DNA of 64,000 bases from NCBI RefSeq assembly GCF_963678635.1, contig NC_087063.1, positions 20,466,701 through 20,530,700 of the forward strand, given 5' to 3'. Below the pieces are notes generated by a model. That model was not told the DNA's origin, ran no database searches, and was given only the letters and a program-made list of their open reading frames with translations. This document shows, in pieces, positions 31,281 to 44,117 of this stretch. This stretch comes from Symsagittifera roscoffensis. Lineage: Eukaryota > Xenacoelomorpha > Acoela > Convolutidae. The translations under genes and the position numbers were made by a program. Positions within the stretch are counted from its first letter, which is position 1, and each line of letters begins with the position of its first letter.

Positions 31281-34200
31281 GTGCACCGTTTCAAGATAAG
31301 TAAAGTAGGCAATTAGTAAGGTTTCAGTGTTTGCACGATAGTAAGAGATTGGTTTTAAAAAATGGTATTTTTTGTTTTTTTTTCTCTGTGCATTTCTTAA
31401 TGTTTTGACAAAATTGTTGGGCGCGCGTCATCTAGTTGATAACTATTACAGTTTCAATACAAGTAGAAAAAAGGAAGGTATGAGAGCATGTTTTTTGGTT
31501 TCATGGTAAGTCAATGGTAAGCGCTTTTAACAAAATAATACTCTTTTGCTTCATTTTTTCTCTAAAAGCTCCAAAACACAACAATATTTTATCTAACATG
31601 GGCTATAACTTAGTTTATTCAGTGTTCTAATTACTTCGAACAATGCTAATTTCAGCTGAAGTTGTACTAAACCTACTGACACTTCCAAGCATAACCAAGA
31701 TTTTGAGTAAACGTTTTTTTTTTACAAATTGTATAAAAATCACTGCATCGTATGTCAAGCTTAGACCAGTTCTATAGCAAGTTATCATACCATCAAAACA
31801 AAGCTTTATCATAAAAAAAACTTTTTTCTATCGAGCAGTTCTTAAAATTCAACGGTTTTGTGAGCGTTCCATCCTCTCTAACTTACCTCTTTGGTTAAGA
31901 ACAACTAGGTATTTCCTTGTCTGCTCATATGTACCAATCATATGATTTACAGCTCGTAACCTTCTGTTTGTAGATGTAAGAATGATAATTTCATTCAGTA
32001 CTCTTCTATATTTTTCCTTAGGCCTGTCTGCAGAATCTTTGAAAATCAGTAACCTTTTGCTGCTGAGTTTGAACTTATCTTACTGGTTGGTTGTCTGGCA
32101 GCAATGTGTCTTGCTACATACACAAATCCTCTCGGTACAGCTAGTGTCCAAGTACCGAAAATAGTTAAAATCTCGGTTTAGCAAGATTTAATGGGTCAGT
32201 TGTAATGAAGACTTGGTAAGTCTCGGTTGTCGGAAGTGCAAAGATTTAATGGAAACAGTGTCAAACTGAGACACCAGTAACACTCAAGAAACAAGTAAAG
32301 TTGTTGTTTGAATTATATCATTGTTAAATCTTAATAGTTTGACTGTTTTATCAAATCTTCTCCTTCTTCTTCAAACTGTTTCTTCTATGTATTCACCTTC
32401 TTGCACTCCGAGTTGTTGATAAAGATGCTTATTTGAACAATTTTCTCGACAAGAGCTATTGAAACTTCACTAAAATATTAGGAATGTATCCAGGTTTTGA
32501 TATAACTTCGGTAAAGTATCTAAAAGTGTGAGAGTTGAGATCATTGTGTCCGTTCTTGAACATGGCTAACGCCTGGAAAAATTACAAGTGATCCTTTAAT
32601 AGTTCTTTATCTCTAATCGATAGAAGACATTTTACGTTATGATTTCTCAGTAACGATTCAGGTAAAAACTGAATCTGGGCATCGCGATGCTTTTGAGAAA
32701 AACAGCAAAAACTGTAATGGCCATTTAAGTCTTCAATTGATGTTCTGCCGCTCTTTGGTTTTTGGGTCCACAATATCAAACTATTTTTTTCCTCGAATTT
32801 TTTATACTTAGCAAATACCTTGTTTTTTTATTTTAGCAAATGGGATTATTCAAACAATTTTTTGTTTTCATGAGTTCATCAGTTATGAAAATCAGGAGAA
32901 GAAACCATTATTCCAGCCAGTCAAAAATTTCATCAAGTCTCTAATTGATTACTTTTAACCACCTAAGGCACATTTGAGGGTCAAATACTTTGTCTGCGGT
33001 TTTCCGTTTCAGAAACCACAAGAAAATGCTGACCAACGATTACTCCTACTTTCGTTTTTATTCGACAAATCCGCTAGAGTATCATTTGGTTTGCTTCATG
33101 TTCCTCTTTCTGATGAGTAGTAATTTGGAAACTATTGTTCACAGGTCGAACAAAGTGTAAATTGCTCAGGGTTTGAACGTATATGTTTTTTGGCAACATG
33201 ACAGTCCAACACTTCCTTCATTGGTCACAAAAATACAATGAGAGCCTTTTTGTTAATTTTTGTTTCATATGAATGTTCATTTTTGTTCGTTTTTGTTTCA
33301 ATCTCTTTTGATGTCTTTTTGTATTCTTACGAGTTTATAATTCGCTCAAATCCTCAATTTTGACAATCTCGTTGCGTTTAAACAGCGTTTTTCAAAACAC
33401 AGAAAACTACAAACTGGGAATTCAAGAGCGTTCCAAGATTAATTATAAAAATGGGGTTCAAGCAATGAAACAATTTTAAAAAATTTTTCGCGGTGATTTA
33501 CTAAAAGAATTTAAAATTGAAGGTAAGATCAAAGTGACCGTTTTTCTGTCTGATAATTGCAATAAACCATTATATTCAATAAAACAAGCGAATGTTTACT
33601 AAATAAGACGCCAAATGAACTTCCTTGATTTACTCTACAAGAAAAAAAATCCGAGCGATTTCATTTTGATGAAATAGATGTGATTTCTTACTTTTGTATG
33701 TTTATGTTGTCCGAACTTGAGTTCTCCGACAAAGTAAATGTCTGAAAAGGGAAACTGACTCAATCAAAAAGTCCTTTTCAAACCAAGTTTTGCGCATCCA
33801 AGTTTTAAATTTACGTCTGAAATGGACTTCACAAGCAAACCAGTTTTAATTATTCTAGAAAATTTTAAATTAATCATCAAGTCCTATGATAATATTTTGA
33901 AGACTCTTTTTTTGTTAACCCGAAAAACAAAACTGTCAACATTTTCAGCAAAATTCTCTGTTTCTTCATTTCTTCGAAATTTTATAAAAATCAAAGTCTT
34001 GTAGCATTACATTGGGAAAAAATTTCAAGAGACCTGCTTTCCTCTCAAAACTTCTCAGCAAACAGCAATTTCTGATTCATTAGAAACAAAAATTTCAATC
34101 GACAGGGTGAGAAAAATTGCAGAATGGTACATTTACTAATTTTCTAAATTTTAGTACTTATGTTAGCAATATTGATTTATAGAGCAACTTTTTCATGGTC

Positions 34201-35285
34201 TTTTCTTGCAATTTCCTGTGTGTATAATTTCAACCTATTTGAGAAATTTGAGTCCTTAAAAGATAAACAACTTAAAATAATCACTTTAAAATGAACAAAT
34301 TTGAGAAATTTGAGAAATGAACCTATTTGAGGAATTTGAGTCCTTAAAAGATAAACAACTTAAAATAATAACTTTAAAATGAACAAATTTCAGCTTGGAA
34401 ACGACAAATGTATCTAACTCTTCGAATTGGAGTTTTAACTTAAACTTTTATTTTTGTTATGATCTCTTATAGATGTCTTGTCCACAAAACATTTGGCTGG
34501 GAAAAGTTGTAGAACAACAATTCAATTAGTTATGTATTTGATGTTGATTCCCATATCACCAGTTTTCTGTCTAATTATTCAGAATATGCCTTTTCATAAC
34601 TTCGATGAAGGAATTTTAAGTAAAGGTTTCCTTCAATTGTATGCATCAAGCCACCGTGGTTAATTTTCTTCTACTGATTTATAACAATTTCCAGTAAATT
34701 TTTCACTCAATAAATAACAGACATTTAACAAACTGATATGTGCATAGCGTCCATTTTTGTTTTTACTTGTATGATAAGTTAATCGATCTTGCATGAATTG
34801 TTTCATTTGCTATGGCTAATTTTGGAAAAAATCGTACTCCGCCAACCTTACCATTAAGACTGCTACATTTTATCAAAAATTCGAAGTCTCTGATTTGAAA
34901 TAATTTCCCCAATGTTTTTCATTGCACCAAGTGTGTCTAAAAGCTATGATCTGCGGTTCTGTTCCAAGACTATCATTATAAAGCTGAAATTTGTTTTTAA
35001 AGTTTTGTTAAATTCTAGTTGGTAAGATATATGACATTTTGCAGCCTATGTGCGATTTTGTCCAAATAGTTCCATTTCATAAAATGGCTCAAGTCGCTGA
35101 AGAATAATGATGCCTCATATAAAAAACAAGTATATCATCTGTTAGTGTTGAGTTTTGACGTAGATAAGGATGTCGCAGTCCGGATGTTTTCAAATTCATT
35201 AGGCTGAAGTACACAAGTATCTTCAATTTTTTTTGTTAATATTTGTACGAGGAAGTTGCTGATCACTAAAATCGTATCATTATAT
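31281..35285. other. Mirrored unresolved region of right arm
   Basis: Counterpart of 14.27-19.03 kb without that arm's two HINE insertions: empty sites are near 32,858-32,864 and at 35,280/35,281. Broken coding-like frames as in the left arm. No family recognised. Confidence 0.5.
34233..34400 (+). repeat. 88-bp tandem duplication, right arm only
   Basis: ACCTATTTGAG..GAGTCCTTAAAAGATAAACA occurs at 34,233 and 34,321. The left arm has a single copy near 15.12 kb, so this arose after the inverted duplication. Confidence 0.7.
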
Positions 35286-35593
35286 GTTTTCAAATTATAG
35301 TAATTTTCTGAAAATTTTTTTTTGTTAAATAGTCGGTGAACACTTATAATACAACATGTTTTATACTGCTTTTCGCCGGAGGATCGTTTTACTTTCGTTG
35401 AGTGGTCGCCGCACACTGTTGATGCGATACAACAAAACCTTTTTTAAAAATATCTCTATTACATGGACGTGGCAGTCCCTGCCCGAAAAACAAAAAAAAA
35501 ACACTTCCAGTAATTTTTTTTACAAAGTTATTTACAAAACTAAGAACATAACAGGAAAAAACAGATGATCATTGTATTTGATCATACTTCAAA

Positions 35594-36124
35594 ACAAGAC
35601 TGCTCGTATCAGGGCGGAGCCCTGAATGTTCCGAATGCCTTTTAAGGTTTAGGGAGCAGTAATAACCTTAAAAAAATTAAGTGTAATAAAGTAAAATGAT
35701 TTTTTTTGTGTAAAATTTGAAATTTTTTATGAAAATTTTCCCCCTACACGCCATATAAAGTACAAAAGAATATACTTTGCTCCTTGTAACAAATCAATTA
35801 GGCCAAATGAGCTTCTTTCAACCAATTTTGAACGATTCCTAAGACGGAGTAAATCTCCGCTTCCGCGTAAATAGCGCGAAATATATCGCGCATTAATTGT
35901 TCCAAATTGGCCAAAATGACAATCTATAAACCCTCATGACTTTATGAGAAATGATTACGGGTAAAAATATCTTTTCAAAACTAAGCTCAGGACAACAATA
36001 ACTTTTGAATGACATTTAAAAAATCCGTCAAAAATGCCAGTTAAAAAGTCGAAATTTGTCTGAAGAAAAAAAAACCCACCCAGAGCACAAATATTCCGTT
36101 ACTTTCGTATCAAAAGTCTGAACA
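35594..36124 (-). mobile_element. HINE-like element (right arm, shared site)
   Basis: Mirror of 12,956-13,418, 531 bp, with an intact-looking 3' stem-loop (CAGGGCGGAGCCCTG after one change). Longer than its partner mainly in the middle. Confidence 0.8.
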
Positions 36125-36278
36125 ATAAAAGGAAGTGTACTTAAACTGTTTAAACTATCTATACTTGGCTACATCTCTGTTAATCATAATTAAAAATAAA
36201 CCATGTTTTTAAGTTCAATTGTTCAATTTGCTCTGCAAAACACTCAAGGGTTGAAGAAATTTTGCATCTCCTGCATCA

Positions 36279-36366
36279 CTTTCTCTTGATCAGTAGAAAT
36301 ATGCGAACATAACTATTGTGCCGCCTTCATTCCAATGTTTGCATATTTCTATTGATCAAGAGAAAG
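36279..36366. repeat. 88-bp short hairpin repeat (right arm)
   Basis: Counterpart of 12,596-12,683. Several loop changes but both stems are kept, apart from one CTACTG to CTATTG change. Confidence 0.55.
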
Positions 36367-36464
36367 TTTTAGTTCATTTTTTTTGTTTTTTCTTGTTATG
36401 TTCTTGGTTTTGTAAACAACTTTTTTTTAAAATACTGAAAGTGTTTCTTTGTTTTTCGGACAGG

Positions 36465-36748
36465 TTGTTCACCTATTTTGAAGCAAAACTTGAGCAGTTT
36501 GAGCGGTTTGTTTAGACAATTGCGCTCAAAATCTTGCTTTAAAATGAGCGATTTAAGCGGTTTTTGAGCGGTTTATCAAGAAAACCGCTCAAAAACAATT
36601 GAAGTCTTGCGCGGTTTTTGAGAGGTTTTTTAAGATAAACCGCTCAAAAACTGCTGAAACCGCTCATTATGAAGCAAGATTCTGAGGGCAATTGTCGAAA
36701 AAAAAACCGCTCAAACCGCTCAAATCTTGCTTCAAATTAGGTGAAAAA
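36465..36748. mobile_element. Foldback hairpin with GAGCGGTTT repeats (right arm)
   Basis: Mirror of 12,217-12,504, bounded by GTTCACCTATTTTGAAGC and GCTTCAAATTAGGTGAA. Confidence 0.65.
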
Positions 36749-36907
36749 TCTCGGCTCGGGTGGTTATATTTGTACACAGAAGTCGCTGACTACGTGAATT
36801 GTATCATTATATGCCTTTAAACTGTATTAATCTGCTGAAAACGTTAAACTGTTTTCATAAGTAATCGTAGAAGTTGCTGAACACTTATAATAAAACATTT
36901 TAAGATA

Positions 36908-37637
36908 CAGTGCTGATTTAAATTATCCGGACAAAACGAACACAACTTGAATTTTCAAACGCGTTTTTCTCAAATGGGGTTAAGATTAGACAAAAAGTTA
37001 ACAGAATAAAAGTTGCTTAAAATTTCACCAGAATTAATATGATGCCATTTTTTTCCGAAATTCTCAACAAAAAATTTACCCCAAAAATGGGTCATTTTGG
37101 CTTTTTTCAATTAATCAAGAATTACGCTGAAAATTTTTTGTTAATTGATGAGAAAATTATATCACAGGAAGCCCCTTACGCAGCTCAAGAAAGTTTAAGT
37201 AGAGTTAAATCTCCAAAAATTTGCGCAAATTGTTTAAAATTTATTTTTAAACAGATTCTGGGTTTTATAATAGTAAAAATCACTTTATTGACTATCATGT
37301 GAAATTTTTTTTCTCTTATACTGGATTTTGGAGATTTGACCCTCCTTAAGTTTTGTTGAGCTGCGTAAGGGGCTTCCTGTGATATAATTTTCTTATCAAT
37401 TAACAAAATAAACTCAGCGTAATTCTTGATTAATTGAAAAAAGCCAAAATGACTCATTTTTGGGGTAAATTTTTTGTTGAGAATTTTGGAGAAAAAGTGG
37501 CATCATAATAATTCTGGTAAAATTCTAAACAACTTTTGTACCCTTCAATTTTTGTCTAATCTTAACCCAATTTGAGAAAAACGCGTTTGAAAATTCAAGT
37601 TTTGTTCGTTTTGTCCGGATAATTTAAATCAGCACTG
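36908..37637. mobile_element. Tc1-like foldback MITE, right arm only
   Basis: 730 bp flanked by TA (36,906-36,907 and 37,638-37,639). Ends CAGTGCTGATTTAAATTATC and its complement; the inverted repeats extend some 290-300 bp from each end, so nearly the whole element folds on itself. The left arm has one TA at 12,058-12,059 and no element, proving TA duplication. CAGTGCTG is the start of Tc1 ends. No transposase. Confidence 0.88.
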
Positions 37638-38051
37638 TACAAGCAAAAAGTTTACACCAATTTGATAGTTTGCTTGATAGTGTTTGCTTGATTACATCTT
37701 TTTTAATCATTGAAATTGAAGCAAATAATAGGTTGTTATAATTCGAATATCACAACAAGGTTTTCGGGCATTTTTATGGAGTATATGAGAAAAAAACCTG
37801 CAAATATTTTGAACCCTTAAATCAAAAATTTGCCATTTTCACATAAAATGGGCCAAATGCTTTATCATAAGAACTTTCAGTAAAGAATAAACTCAAATCA
37901 GTCGATATTGAAGAAGATTGACACCTATAGGGGATTAATCATTTCCCTCGGATCCTATTCTAAAATTCTACCACATTACTTCAATTATAGTCAATAAGAG
38001 AAACTAAATCATAACCATTTAATTAATTTAGTGGAATTAGTTAAACTTTGC

Positions 38052-38057
38052 TTTAAT
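38052..38057 (-). terminator. Polyadenylation signal ATTAAA
   Basis: ATTAAA on the minus strand 17 bp past the stop of the right-arm secreted gene, replacing the AATAAA of the left copy. Confidence 0.5.
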
Positions 38058-38074
38058 ACGAGGAATTCTGAACC

Positions 38075-39028
38075 CTAAAACCATCTGTCTGTACGTCCCT
38101 CTCTTCGAATTCCGTATCTAGCATAAGGATTTGAGTCAGCACCCGGGTAGTTCAATTCTTCTGCACTTTCATACGGAAATGCACGTGCCGGCGGCGGAGA
38201 TGACTCGGTTGCGACGCTACTTGCTTGACGCTCATAGCTGTCAGCTGCATCAGTTGCCTCGACAGGTGGTGCCACTGATGTTTCGGGATCCCGTTCATCT
38301 TTGGCCGGAGCCTCCGACGAAGAAGCGTCACTTTTTTCTCCTCCGGCTCCTGCAGCGCCCGCAACTGCTTCCATTGCATCTTTTCCAGCGTTCAAGGTTG
38401 CGCCTGGAACTGTGACGTTAATATCTTTGACTTGAAACAGCGGAGCACCTCCTTCTTCTTCCTCGGATCGCTCTTTTTTGTCTTCTTCGGTGTCATTGTC
38501 CTCGTCCTCCACTTCAACAGAACCCTCAATTTTTATCGTGTTATCGTCATCATCATCATCGTCATCGTCATCGCCATTTTCGGATTCTTCGGTTGTTGTT
38601 GTCGGCTCTTCGGTAGTCGTCTCTTCCTCAGTCGTTGTTGTCGGCTCTTCAGTAGTAGTTGTTGTTTCTTCTGTTGTCGTCTCTTCTTCTGTCGTGGTTT
38701 CCGGCTCTTCGGTAGTTGTCGTCGTTTCTTCCTCGTCTTTAGTTTTGAGTGTATCGCCGTTCAGTCCCTTGATGTTCAACTCTCCTTCAACTTCTACCTT
38801 CATTTTTCCGCCCGAAGGTTCATGGGAACCTCCTGAAGAGTCTTCGCTTTCCGAATAGTCGGAAGAATCTTCGCCCGAAGACACATCTCCGGATGATTTT
38901 TCGGAAGCTCTTATCAAATTACCGAGAGGTAACAAAGGTTTAGAAAGAATACTTCTTGAATGTACGCCATTTTCCAACAGAACCAGAAAAGATAATGCAG
39001 CGAAAGTGATAAGGGAAAAACTATGCAT
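38075..39028 (-). CDS. Secreted acidic Thr/Glu/Asp-rich protein, right-arm copy
   Basis: 317 residues starting at the ATG complementary to 39,026-39,028. Same organisation as the left copy: signal peptide, Ser/Gly/acidic segment, Thr/Glu block, ten Asp, K-I-E-G-S-V-E strand, N-V-T sequon, Ser/Pro/Ala tail ending in W-F. It differs at about ten residues, mostly in the first half (Q44K, K53E, E66G, a two-residue change at 70-71, I96T, P130T, S151N) and by one added Glu in the SSSEAPAK stretch. S151N removes the Ser-Gly pair next to the Asp run, a possible glycosaminoglycan site. From the Asp run to the stop the nucleotide sequence has only about four substitutions and one 3-bp insertion. Both copies are intact, so both may be expressed. 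Function unknown. Confidence 0.8.
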   Translation of the reverse strand: MHSFSLITFAALSFLVLLENGVHSRSILSKPLLPLGNLIRASEKSSGDVSSGEDSSDYSESEDSSGGSHEPSGGKMKVEVEGELNIKGLNGDTLKTKDEEETTTTTEEPETTTEEETTTEETTTTTEEPTTTTEEETTTEEPTTTTEESENGDDDDDDDDDDNTIKIEGSVEVEDEDNDTEEDKKERSEEEEGGAPLFQVKDINVTVPGATLNAGKDAMEAVAGAAGAGGEKSDASSSEAPAKDERDPETSVAPPVEATDAADSYERQASSVATESSPPPARAFPYESAEELNYPGADSNPYARYGIRREGRTDRWF

Positions 39029-39156
39029 TATTATCCCACTTTTATCAGCAACAACAATATAGAAGAATGACAATTGGTCGGTTAAATTCAATTGTGTAAG
39101 TGAAGATTCATTAGATTCGAAAGAAAAAGAAAATGTTCAGCATTTGCGAAACTCTG

Positions 39157-39272
39157 TTAGATTAAATACTTGGCCTTAAAACCTTCTTACTTAGTCGGTG
39201 ATGCAAGTGCGTATAGGGGCTGCCTAAGAATCAAAAACTTTGAAAGTAAAGCAAAAAGAAATTCTTTGGTTC
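39157..39272 (-). promoter_or_regulatory. Arm-identical block upstream of secreted gene (right copy)
   Basis: Counterpart of 10,413-10,529, identical over about 115 bp and 130-240 bp upstream of the right-arm ATG. Candidate promoter or 5'-UTR. Confidence 0.45.
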
Positions 39273-39368
39273 TTTATTCAACACAGTCTAGTAACAAAAC
39301 AGTTATAACCGCACCACAGTTTGGTTATAGTTTGCAACGGGTAGGAAGCCTATGAGAACTAGAGCCAA

Positions 39369-40001
39369 CCCGCATTCAAGAAAAGTGAAAACACATCGAT
39401 TATAATGGATTTTTGTGGTCTAAAATGTTGTAAACAGAACCGATTCCCATGTTACGCTCAGACAACAAAATTGGACTAAAAATGGATTTAAATCCATTTT
39501 TTCGCAAAAACAAAGTGCATTATAATTCATTTGAAATCCATTTTAATGGATTATATAATAAGTAGAGAATCACATTAAAATGGATTTTTTCTATTTTATT
39601 TTTGTTTTGCGTCGTGCAAAATTTTGCAAGAAATTCTGCAATTATCATGTATTGAGTAACATAAAAAAGTAACAAAAATATCAAAAGTAGACAGAAAAAA
39701 AATTTAATTGAACAACAAGTAACCAACTTTAGTTTGAAATGTAAAAAAATTTTTATGTTCGTTGAAATTCGCAACTGAGTAAAGTGGAAAAAAATCGAGT
39801 ATAATTTAGTTTCATTGTCAATATCCACAAAAGTGCAAAAAAATTATTCTAATGGATGAAAAAAGGACTTTGTTGCCTCGAAAAATAGTAATATTATAAT
39901 CCCTTTTTAATTGATTATAATCGATTTGTTTTCACTTCTGTGGACACTGAGCAGGAAACTCAATTATAATAGCTTTTTATTCATAGAACTCCATTGCGGG
40001 A
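39369..40001. mobile_element. CCCGCA-TIR element with AT-palindrome motifs (right arm)
   Basis: Mirror of 9,681-10,316, bounded by CCCGCATTC and CATTGCGGG, with ATCGATTATAATGG, GATTATAATCGAT and similar words throughout. Confidence 0.62.
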
Positions 40002-40329
40002 ATGCCTGTTATTTTTGTATGAAAAGTGAAACGAACAATAGAACACGTTTAAATCATTCAAATTGTTTAATTTTGACTCATCTGTGATCAAAGTTGATCA
40101 AAATATCCTAGCAAAACTTAGGGTAAGGAAACTATGAACCGGCGAAAAGTTTTTTTCATCCTCAATTCTTTTTTTCAATTCACATCATTTAAAAGCCGTG
40201 GTTCTTGTTGAAACTAAATTGCTCATCAATATCCCTTCAATAGGTAAGAAGAAACTGAAGACTTCGTTTTTGAGCAACGAAGGTTATTCTTCAACTAAGA
40301 CGGAAATAAAGACTTCAATTTTGCTCAAA

Positions 40330-40590
40330 AAGGGCCTTTTAATGTTCCCAATTTAGAGGGAGGAGCGCGCGCCGAAAAAACCCGAGTTTTTGGCCGAAAT
40401 TTTCCAAAAACTGCCTAAAACGCCTTTTTTGGTCTGTTTTTTGTTTAAAATTTGCTTGTAGAAATTTTAGCCAGGGTTTCTGCAGTGCTTCGGCAGAGCT
40501 CGGAAAATCAATTTGGTCGACATAAAAAATAGGCCGATAATTGAAAATCCACCCTTCCTCGAGAAAGTCTTAGATCCGCCTCTAGAAGCC
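40330..40590 (-). repeat. GGATCTAGG/GGCGCGCG repeat family (right arm)
   Basis: Mirror of 9,130-9,380; keeps GGAGCGCGCGCCG and AGATCCGCCTCTAG. Confidence 0.55.
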
Positions 40591-40675
40591 TAGTATACAG
40601 ATCTAGTTATTTTAGAATTTGTTGGTTTTCTAATGCTAAATTTGGTGGATGGTTTAGTGGAAATATTGAAAAATT

Positions 40676-40847
40676 GGATCTTGTTAACTATCCCCCTATG
40701 GTACCTTGTAACGAATCTCCCCCCCCCCTATAAAGAAAGAATTGAACAGTTAAGAATATACGAGTTTGGTACCTTGAAACGAATCCCCTCCCTGTTGCAA
40801 TTGTTAATAGTTTTTTTTGGCGGGGGGGGGGGTTGTTAAAAAGATCT
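40676..40847. mobile_element. Short GGATCTTGTTAAC-TIR element (right arm)
   Basis: Mirror of 8,876-9,045. G-run lengths differ between arms. Confidence 0.6.
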
Positions 40848-41369
40848 AAAAAACTTTGCAAAAGTCTTATTTTCAATTTTAGCGGGTAATTGACCATGTT
40901 ACTTGCGACATCTCCGAAAAAAATTGCTGATGTTGTTAATGAATACACTACCTGAAAAAGGCCGTGCGATGTAAAACAAACGATGAATTACAGTTTAAGG
41001 TCAATTTTGTCGCAAATATGTCATAATTTATCGAAAACTTGTGAAATTTATTTCACGTTATCTGAATATAACGGAAAATAGCATGCGAACTAATTAGGCC
41101 ATGACAAACATATTTGTTTTTCAAGATCAACCTTGTAAATCCCCTCGTTACACCACAAAATTGATGCTTATGAGGAATAGGGGGAAAGGAAAAAGAGCCA
41201 AAACTTAGAGTTGAGTTGTCATCTTTTGATTTTTGTGAAGTTTTGAATTGGAATTGTCAAAGATTTTAATTCAAAATATGAAAATCATACAGCAAATTCA
41301 GGGATTATTTTGAAATTTAATTCTGGAGAAAATTTTCCTAAAGTGTATGGCGACTCTTTTTAAGTAGTA

Positions 41370-41822
41370 ACAAGACTGCTCGTGTATCAGAGCAAAGCCC
41401 TGATTGTTCCGGCTGTCCCTGAATTTATATCAAATAGTTTTTGGGTAAAGAAAAATGCGTAAAATTTTGAGTTGTACGAAATTAAAACGACCAATTAGCT
41501 AGCCTCAATTCAATCTGGAATGCTTTTGTCGTGCGGGATAAGAAATTATTTCGTCGTGCATTATGAATAAACTCTTCAAAGCGAGCAGAATTTAGACCAC
41601 AACGTGGCAAATTTGGCAATTTTCAAACCCCAGATTTATTTTTACAAAAAATTATCGGAGGTGAAATATCTTTTTTTTGTTTGGACTCAGGAAGTTGATA
41701 TCTTCAATGGAGTATAAAAAATTTTTGTTGAAAATAATTAGTTCGATCGGTGAAAATTGACTGAATAAACAAAAGCCACACCGAGCATAACTATTCCGTT
41801 TTTTTATTTGAAAGTCGAAACA
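41370..41822 (-). mobile_element. HINE-like element, subfamily B (right arm)
   Basis: Mirror of 7,887-8,357, bounded by ACAAGACTGCTCGTG and GTCGAAACA. Confidence 0.75.
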
Positions 41823-41911
41823 ATTATCAAAACTGCTTACTACTTGCGCGTGTAATTTTTTTTTAAATTTTTGATTGATTTCAGATCTTTTCAATTTTAA
41901 AAACAGAGGTA

Positions 41912-42265
41912 GGATCTTGTTAAATACTTCCCCCCTAATTCACGTTTCAAAAACTCAAATTTAGTTGTCACATTTTTAATAGCTAAAGAAAATTCTCAGA
42001 AAATATATTTAATAAGAATTTTTTATGTAGGTACTATATAAATAGTAGCTATTACAAATACAAGCGCGCGAAAATAAAAACCCAATTTATTTTTGACATT
42101 TTTAAAATGCATATTTTATACAGAAATGTATGTCAAAAATAATACATGCAAAGGGGGAAAAAGTTAACAAGGTGCAAAAGGGAGATAACATAATGTATGT
42201 CAAAAATAATACATGCAAAGGGGGAAAAAGTTAACAAGGTGCAAAAGGGATAGTTAACAAGATCT
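41912..42265. mobile_element. MITE with perfect 8-bp TSD CAGAGGTA (right arm)
   Basis: Mirror of 7,506-7,799. TSD copies at 41,904-41,911 and 42,266-42,273 are identical. It is 60 bp longer because a segment containing ATGTATGTCAAAAATAATAC..GTTAACAAGGTGC is tandemly duplicated at about 42,126-42,250. Confidence 0.8.
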
Positions 42266-42535
42266 CAGAGGTATATTGTTTAAATTCTTCATCTAATTTT
42301 TTAGACCTTAAGGTCAACATTGAAAGATGAAATTCTATTCTATTGAAACGTTTCTTTCAGTGCATGCTTGTCACGCTACGGTTCCGTAGCACTACTTTTT
42401 TACCGGATAGGTTCGTGCAACTTTTTTGATTGAACTCAATTGAATTCAATCGTGTTTCGTTACATCAGTGGATCTAAGGGAATACTGGTACTGCAAGAGG
42501 GCTAAGAGGTTAAGTCTATTCGATTCCAAATCAAT

Positions 42536-42745
42536 ACAAGACTGCCCCTTAAGTTCTATTTTTCCGACTGCCTCTTAAGTTCTACGGAGCAGTAATAACA
42601 TGAAAAAACGTACAAAATCAAAATTAAAGTTTTTTTTTTATTTCGCAATTTCTTTTAAAAATTCATCCCCCACACGCCATATAAAGTACAAATTGATAGA
42701 TTTTCTTCCCATTAACAAATCAGTTTGACAATTAAGCTTCTTTTT
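42536..42745 (-). mobile_element. HINE-like 3' half, right arm only
   Basis: ACAAGACTGCCCC..TTCCGACTGCCTC, CACACGCCATATAAAGTAC and CAATTAAGCTTCTTT blocks identify the family; the stem-loop is replaced by a short duplicated CTTAAGTTCT phrase. The left arm has no counterpart near 7.4 kb. Confidence 0.6.
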
Positions 42746-43819
42746 GTAGTTATGTAAAGACTACACAGACAAAGACCATTATCTAAATTGTTTATTTAGC
42801 GACCCACTTCTAAATAAGAGCTTGCCATTTAAATTAAAACCTCTGTTCACTAAATCAGATTTTGGCTGATTTATTCTTGTTAGGACTATTAAATCTTGTT
42901 TTAAAAAATCCAATAAATTTTAAATATTTGTCCAATTTGTCTCATTTTTTCAAGCTCAGCATTTCATAAGGGCGGCGTATACTTACACGTCCCTTTTAAC
43001 TATAACTTAAAAAATGGATTAATAATTATTAGTCTTGTCGGCCGCCCAGGATTTCTCCTTGTTTTGATGCACCTGGAATATGACGCATCAGAGACAGTAC
43101 TATGAATATTTATTGAGATCGAACTGAAGAAAGCTGCGGTTTTGATCAAAAGAGACAAATAATTTGAGGATATTTGATTTGAAAAAATCAAATTAAATCT
43201 GATTGAAAATTCCCTTATGATGAAAAGAGAATAAAGGAGAAGCTTTGAAACCTGAGTGTTTTGATAGATAAATCTTCAGTGTTTCATTTTGCTCAGTCAG
43301 CAGCAAACTCTCTACTCTAATAATTTCAGTTTGCAAATAAATAAACTTCTCTTTTCAGTTTTACAAAATTATAAAAGTTAGTTTTTAAAAACAAAAACTG
43401 AATTTAACTTTTTCTTTTCTGTAGCTTTGATAAAATAGTCAATCGAGATAATCGCGACCGAGGCAAATCAGAGCAAAAAACCACTGGACAAACCATCACT
43501 ATACGACTCAAAAGAAGCGGATCCACCGAATATTGACTCGAGAACTCTACCCTATCATCAACTTTAGTAAGAAGAAAAAATATGAATGTGAAAATAAAAT
43601 TTAAAACCCCATCCGTCAAAGTGATATTTCTTTAAGCTGTTCGTTTCATTTGTATAACACTTTGCTTTGTAGTCATCCAGCTCATTAATTCATACTCTTT
43701 TCTAACAATTGTTTCTACTATAATTTTTTGTCAAGAAACATGACGATCCTACGTGAGACTTATAATTTAGGATTGGTTACTAAGAAATCAACCAGCAATG
43801 ATCGCTTAGTAAGCTCCAA
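42746..43819. other. No confident gene
   Basis: Mirror of 6.45-7.45 kb. A 71-codon minus frame (43,404-43,619) overlaps the partly open 51-codon frame of the other arm but has no recognised motif. Confidence 0.5.
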
Positions 43820-44117
43820 GCAATTTTGAACAATTTCTAAGACGGACTAAATATCAGCTTAAGCATTAATAGCGCGAAGTATATCGCGCGTTAATTGTCT
43901 CAAATTGGTCAAAATAGCAATTTTTATAACAGGTAAAATATAAATAATCACAGGTAAAATATTTTTTCAAATTTAAGCTCAAGGCAACTTTACGTTTCGA
44001 ATGATGTAAAAAAAACTCTGTCATAGTTGGCTAGTTAAAAGGTCGAAATTTGTCAGAAGAAAAAAAAACCACCCGGAGCACAAATACTCCGTTACTTTCA
44101 TTACGAAAGTCGGAACA
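43820..44117 (-). mobile_element. HINE-like element, 3' truncated (right arm)
   Basis: Mirror of 6,117-6,450; starts at 44,117 with TGTTCCGACTTTCG and is truncated at the same internal point. Confidence 0.7.
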
